6,786 nt of DNA, from the NCBI GenBank assembly GCA_003135315.1, contig PLBD01000508.1, positions 1 to 6,786 on the forward strand, in the 5' to 3' direction. Origin of the DNA: Acidobacteriaceae bacterium (GTDB lineage Bacteria; Acidobacteriota; Terriglobia; Terriglobales; Acidobacteriaceae). A program made the position numbers and the translations under genes. The first letter of the stretch is position 1. Every line of letters starts with the position of its first letter. Positions 5,814 to 6,786 of this stretch are shown piece by piece. The notes below the pieces were generated by a model, which made no database searches, had not been told where the DNA came from, and saw nothing but the letters and a program-made list of their open reading frames with translations.

Positions 5814-6734
5814 ATGGGGGAGACATCGCAAATTTACGTCGGCACCGCAGGCTGGTCTTACAAGGACTGGGAAGGAATCGTCTATCCGGCGCAGATCAAG
5901 AAATCGCAACACCCGGTGGAGTACCTGGCGCGCTACATCGACGTGCTGGAAATCAATACGTCGTTTTACGGCCACATTAAGCCGGAGTGGGGCAAACTGT
6001 GGTGCCGCAAGGCGCGCGCGGTCAATCCACAGTTTATGTTTACGGCCAAGCTCAACCGCGCGTTCACCCACTCGCCGATGGCCGTGGTGGAGAGCACGTC
6101 GGCCGATACCATCCGCGGCGGCGACGAAGACGAGCGCCTGGCCAAGGAAGGTCTGGAGTCGGTCGCCGCTGAAGGGATGCTGGGCGCAGTTCTCGCCCAG
6201 TTCCCTATTTCCTTCAAGAACACCAACGCTAACCGCGATCATCTCGACAGCGTCATCGAGAGGTTCAAGCACTTCCCGCTGGTGGTAGAAGTGCGGCACA
6301 ACAGTTGGACCAATGAAGGCACGCTGCGCTACTTCATTCAGAAAGGCGTGGCCTTCTGCAACATCGACCAGCCGAATCTTGGGAAAGCAGTACTGCCCAG
6401 CGAGCATGTGACGTCGTCGATGGCCTACGTTCGCCTGCACGGACGCAACTACGATCAATGGTTCGACAGCGATTCGCGCAACGATCGCTACAACTATCTC
6501 TACACCGATCCGGAGCTGCGGGGCTGGAAGACGCGGATCGACGCCATTGCCGAAAAGGCGCAAAAGACGTTTGTCATCGCCAACAACCACTTCGAGGGCA
6601 AGGCTGCGGTGAATGCGCTGCAACTGAAAAGTATGATCCTGGGAAGGTCGGTACGCGTCCCGGAGATGCTGCTGAAGAAGTATTGGGAGCTGGGAGAGAT
6701 TGCGGAGGCGGGAACGGTTGACGGCCTGGGTTGA
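5814..6734 (+). CDS. DUF72 (YecE-like) family protein
   Basis: Predicted 306-residue cytoplasmic protein of the DUF72/YecE family, which adopts a TIM-barrel-like fold and has no established biochemical function. The family's conserved blocks are present in order: IYVGTAGWSYKDWEGIVYP (7-25), LEINTSFYG (45-53), FTAKLNRAFTH (76-86), LAQFPISF (127-134), VVEVRHNSW (157-165), AYVRLHGRN (204-212), YNYLYTDPEL (226-235) and the C-terminal signature ANNHFEGKAAVNALQL (256-271). Acidic, His and Arg residues in these blocks cluster at the barrel mouth in family structures, suggesting an enzyme. The length is slightly above the E. coli member because of an insertion with many acidic residues (about 95-120). 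The frame is open upstream to a TTG at 5787, but the ATG at 5814 sits right before the first conserved strand and is preferred. The gene appears to be transcribed alone. Confidence 0.9.
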   Translation: MGETSQIYVGTAGWSYKDWEGIVYPAQIKKSQHPVEYLARYIDVLEINTSFYGHIKPEWGKLWCRKARAVNPQFMFTAKLNRAFTHSPMAVVESTSADTIRGGDEDERLAKEGLESVAAEGMLGAVLAQFPISFKNTNANRDHLDSVIERFKHFPLVVEVRHNSWTNEGTLRYFIQKGVAFCNIDQPNLGKAVLPSEHVTSSMAYVRLHGRNYDQWFDSDSRNDRYNYLYTDPELRGWKTRIDAIAEKAQKTFVIANNHFEGKAAVNALQLKSMILGRSVRVPEMLLKKYWELGEIAEAGTVDGLG

Positions 6735-6786
6735 CAAAGCGATTTCAAAAGGCCGCGGGAAAACAGCAGATCCCTCGCCGACTAAA
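6735..6786. other. Downstream tail, possibly entering another palindrome
   Basis: 52 bp of non-coding sequence after the DUF72 stop. It ends GCCGACTAAA at the window edge. In the second palindrome upstream a GC-rich arm is followed by the same TAAA loop, so this could be the left half of another hairpin whose right arm lies outside the window. No terminator is visible inside the window. Confidence 0.25.

Noticed and set aside
5784..6737. 317-codon open frame on the minus strand opposite DUF72
   Set aside because: It mirrors the DUF72 gene almost exactly; the forward strand carries all the conserved family blocks and the reverse translation shows no domain.

Overview
The window is moderately GC-rich bacterial chromosomal DNA with seven complete protein-coding genes, no RNA genes and no recognisable mobile element or CRISPR array. 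A signal-peptide outer-membrane porin with an N-terminal coiled coil, together with the type of intergenic hairpins, points to a Gram-negative (diderm) bacterium. My best guess is Acidobacteriota (Terriglobia-like). That assignment rests on overall gene style and remembered repeat style, not on a marker gene.

Layout. 1-325: non-coding or the tail of an unseen upstream gene, then the leader of the first gene. 326-2200 (+): large DcaP-like porin, closed by a clear intrinsic terminator at 2207-2241. 2272-2688 (-): small regulator with a MerR/excisionase-type helix-turn-helix joined to a TOBE (molybdate/tungstate-binding) domain. 2870-3190 (+): single-domain PilZ protein with intact c-di-GMP motifs, divergent from the regulator. 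3212-4138 (-): ornithine cyclodeaminase/mu-crystallin family NAD(P)-dependent enzyme that lacks the cyclodeaminase catalytic Asp, so more likely an imine reductase or amino-acid dehydrogenase. 4221-4637 (+): trimeric dUTPase (dut). 4648-5565 (+): secreted CAP/SCP (YkwD-like) protein with an extra C-terminal region, 10 bp after dut and probably co-transcribed with it. 5566-5813: intergenic region with two strong palindromes framed by an imperfect direct repeat. 5814-6734 (+): DUF72 (YecE-like) protein. 6735-6786: short tail that may enter another palindrome cut by the window edge.

The genes do not form one obvious pathway. They are mostly short, independently transcribed units: housekeeping (dut), envelope (porin, CAP protein), signalling (PilZ, HTH-TOBE) and metabolism. 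Shared features are weak or absent Shine-Dalgarno sequences and, for at least two genes, a -10-like hexamer 7-8 nt before the start codon, which suggests leaderless transcripts. I found no convincing new multi-gene system. The items most worth a second look are the double-palindrome element, the orphan HTH-TOBE regulator, the CAP protein's extra C-terminal region and the apparent leaderless promoters.
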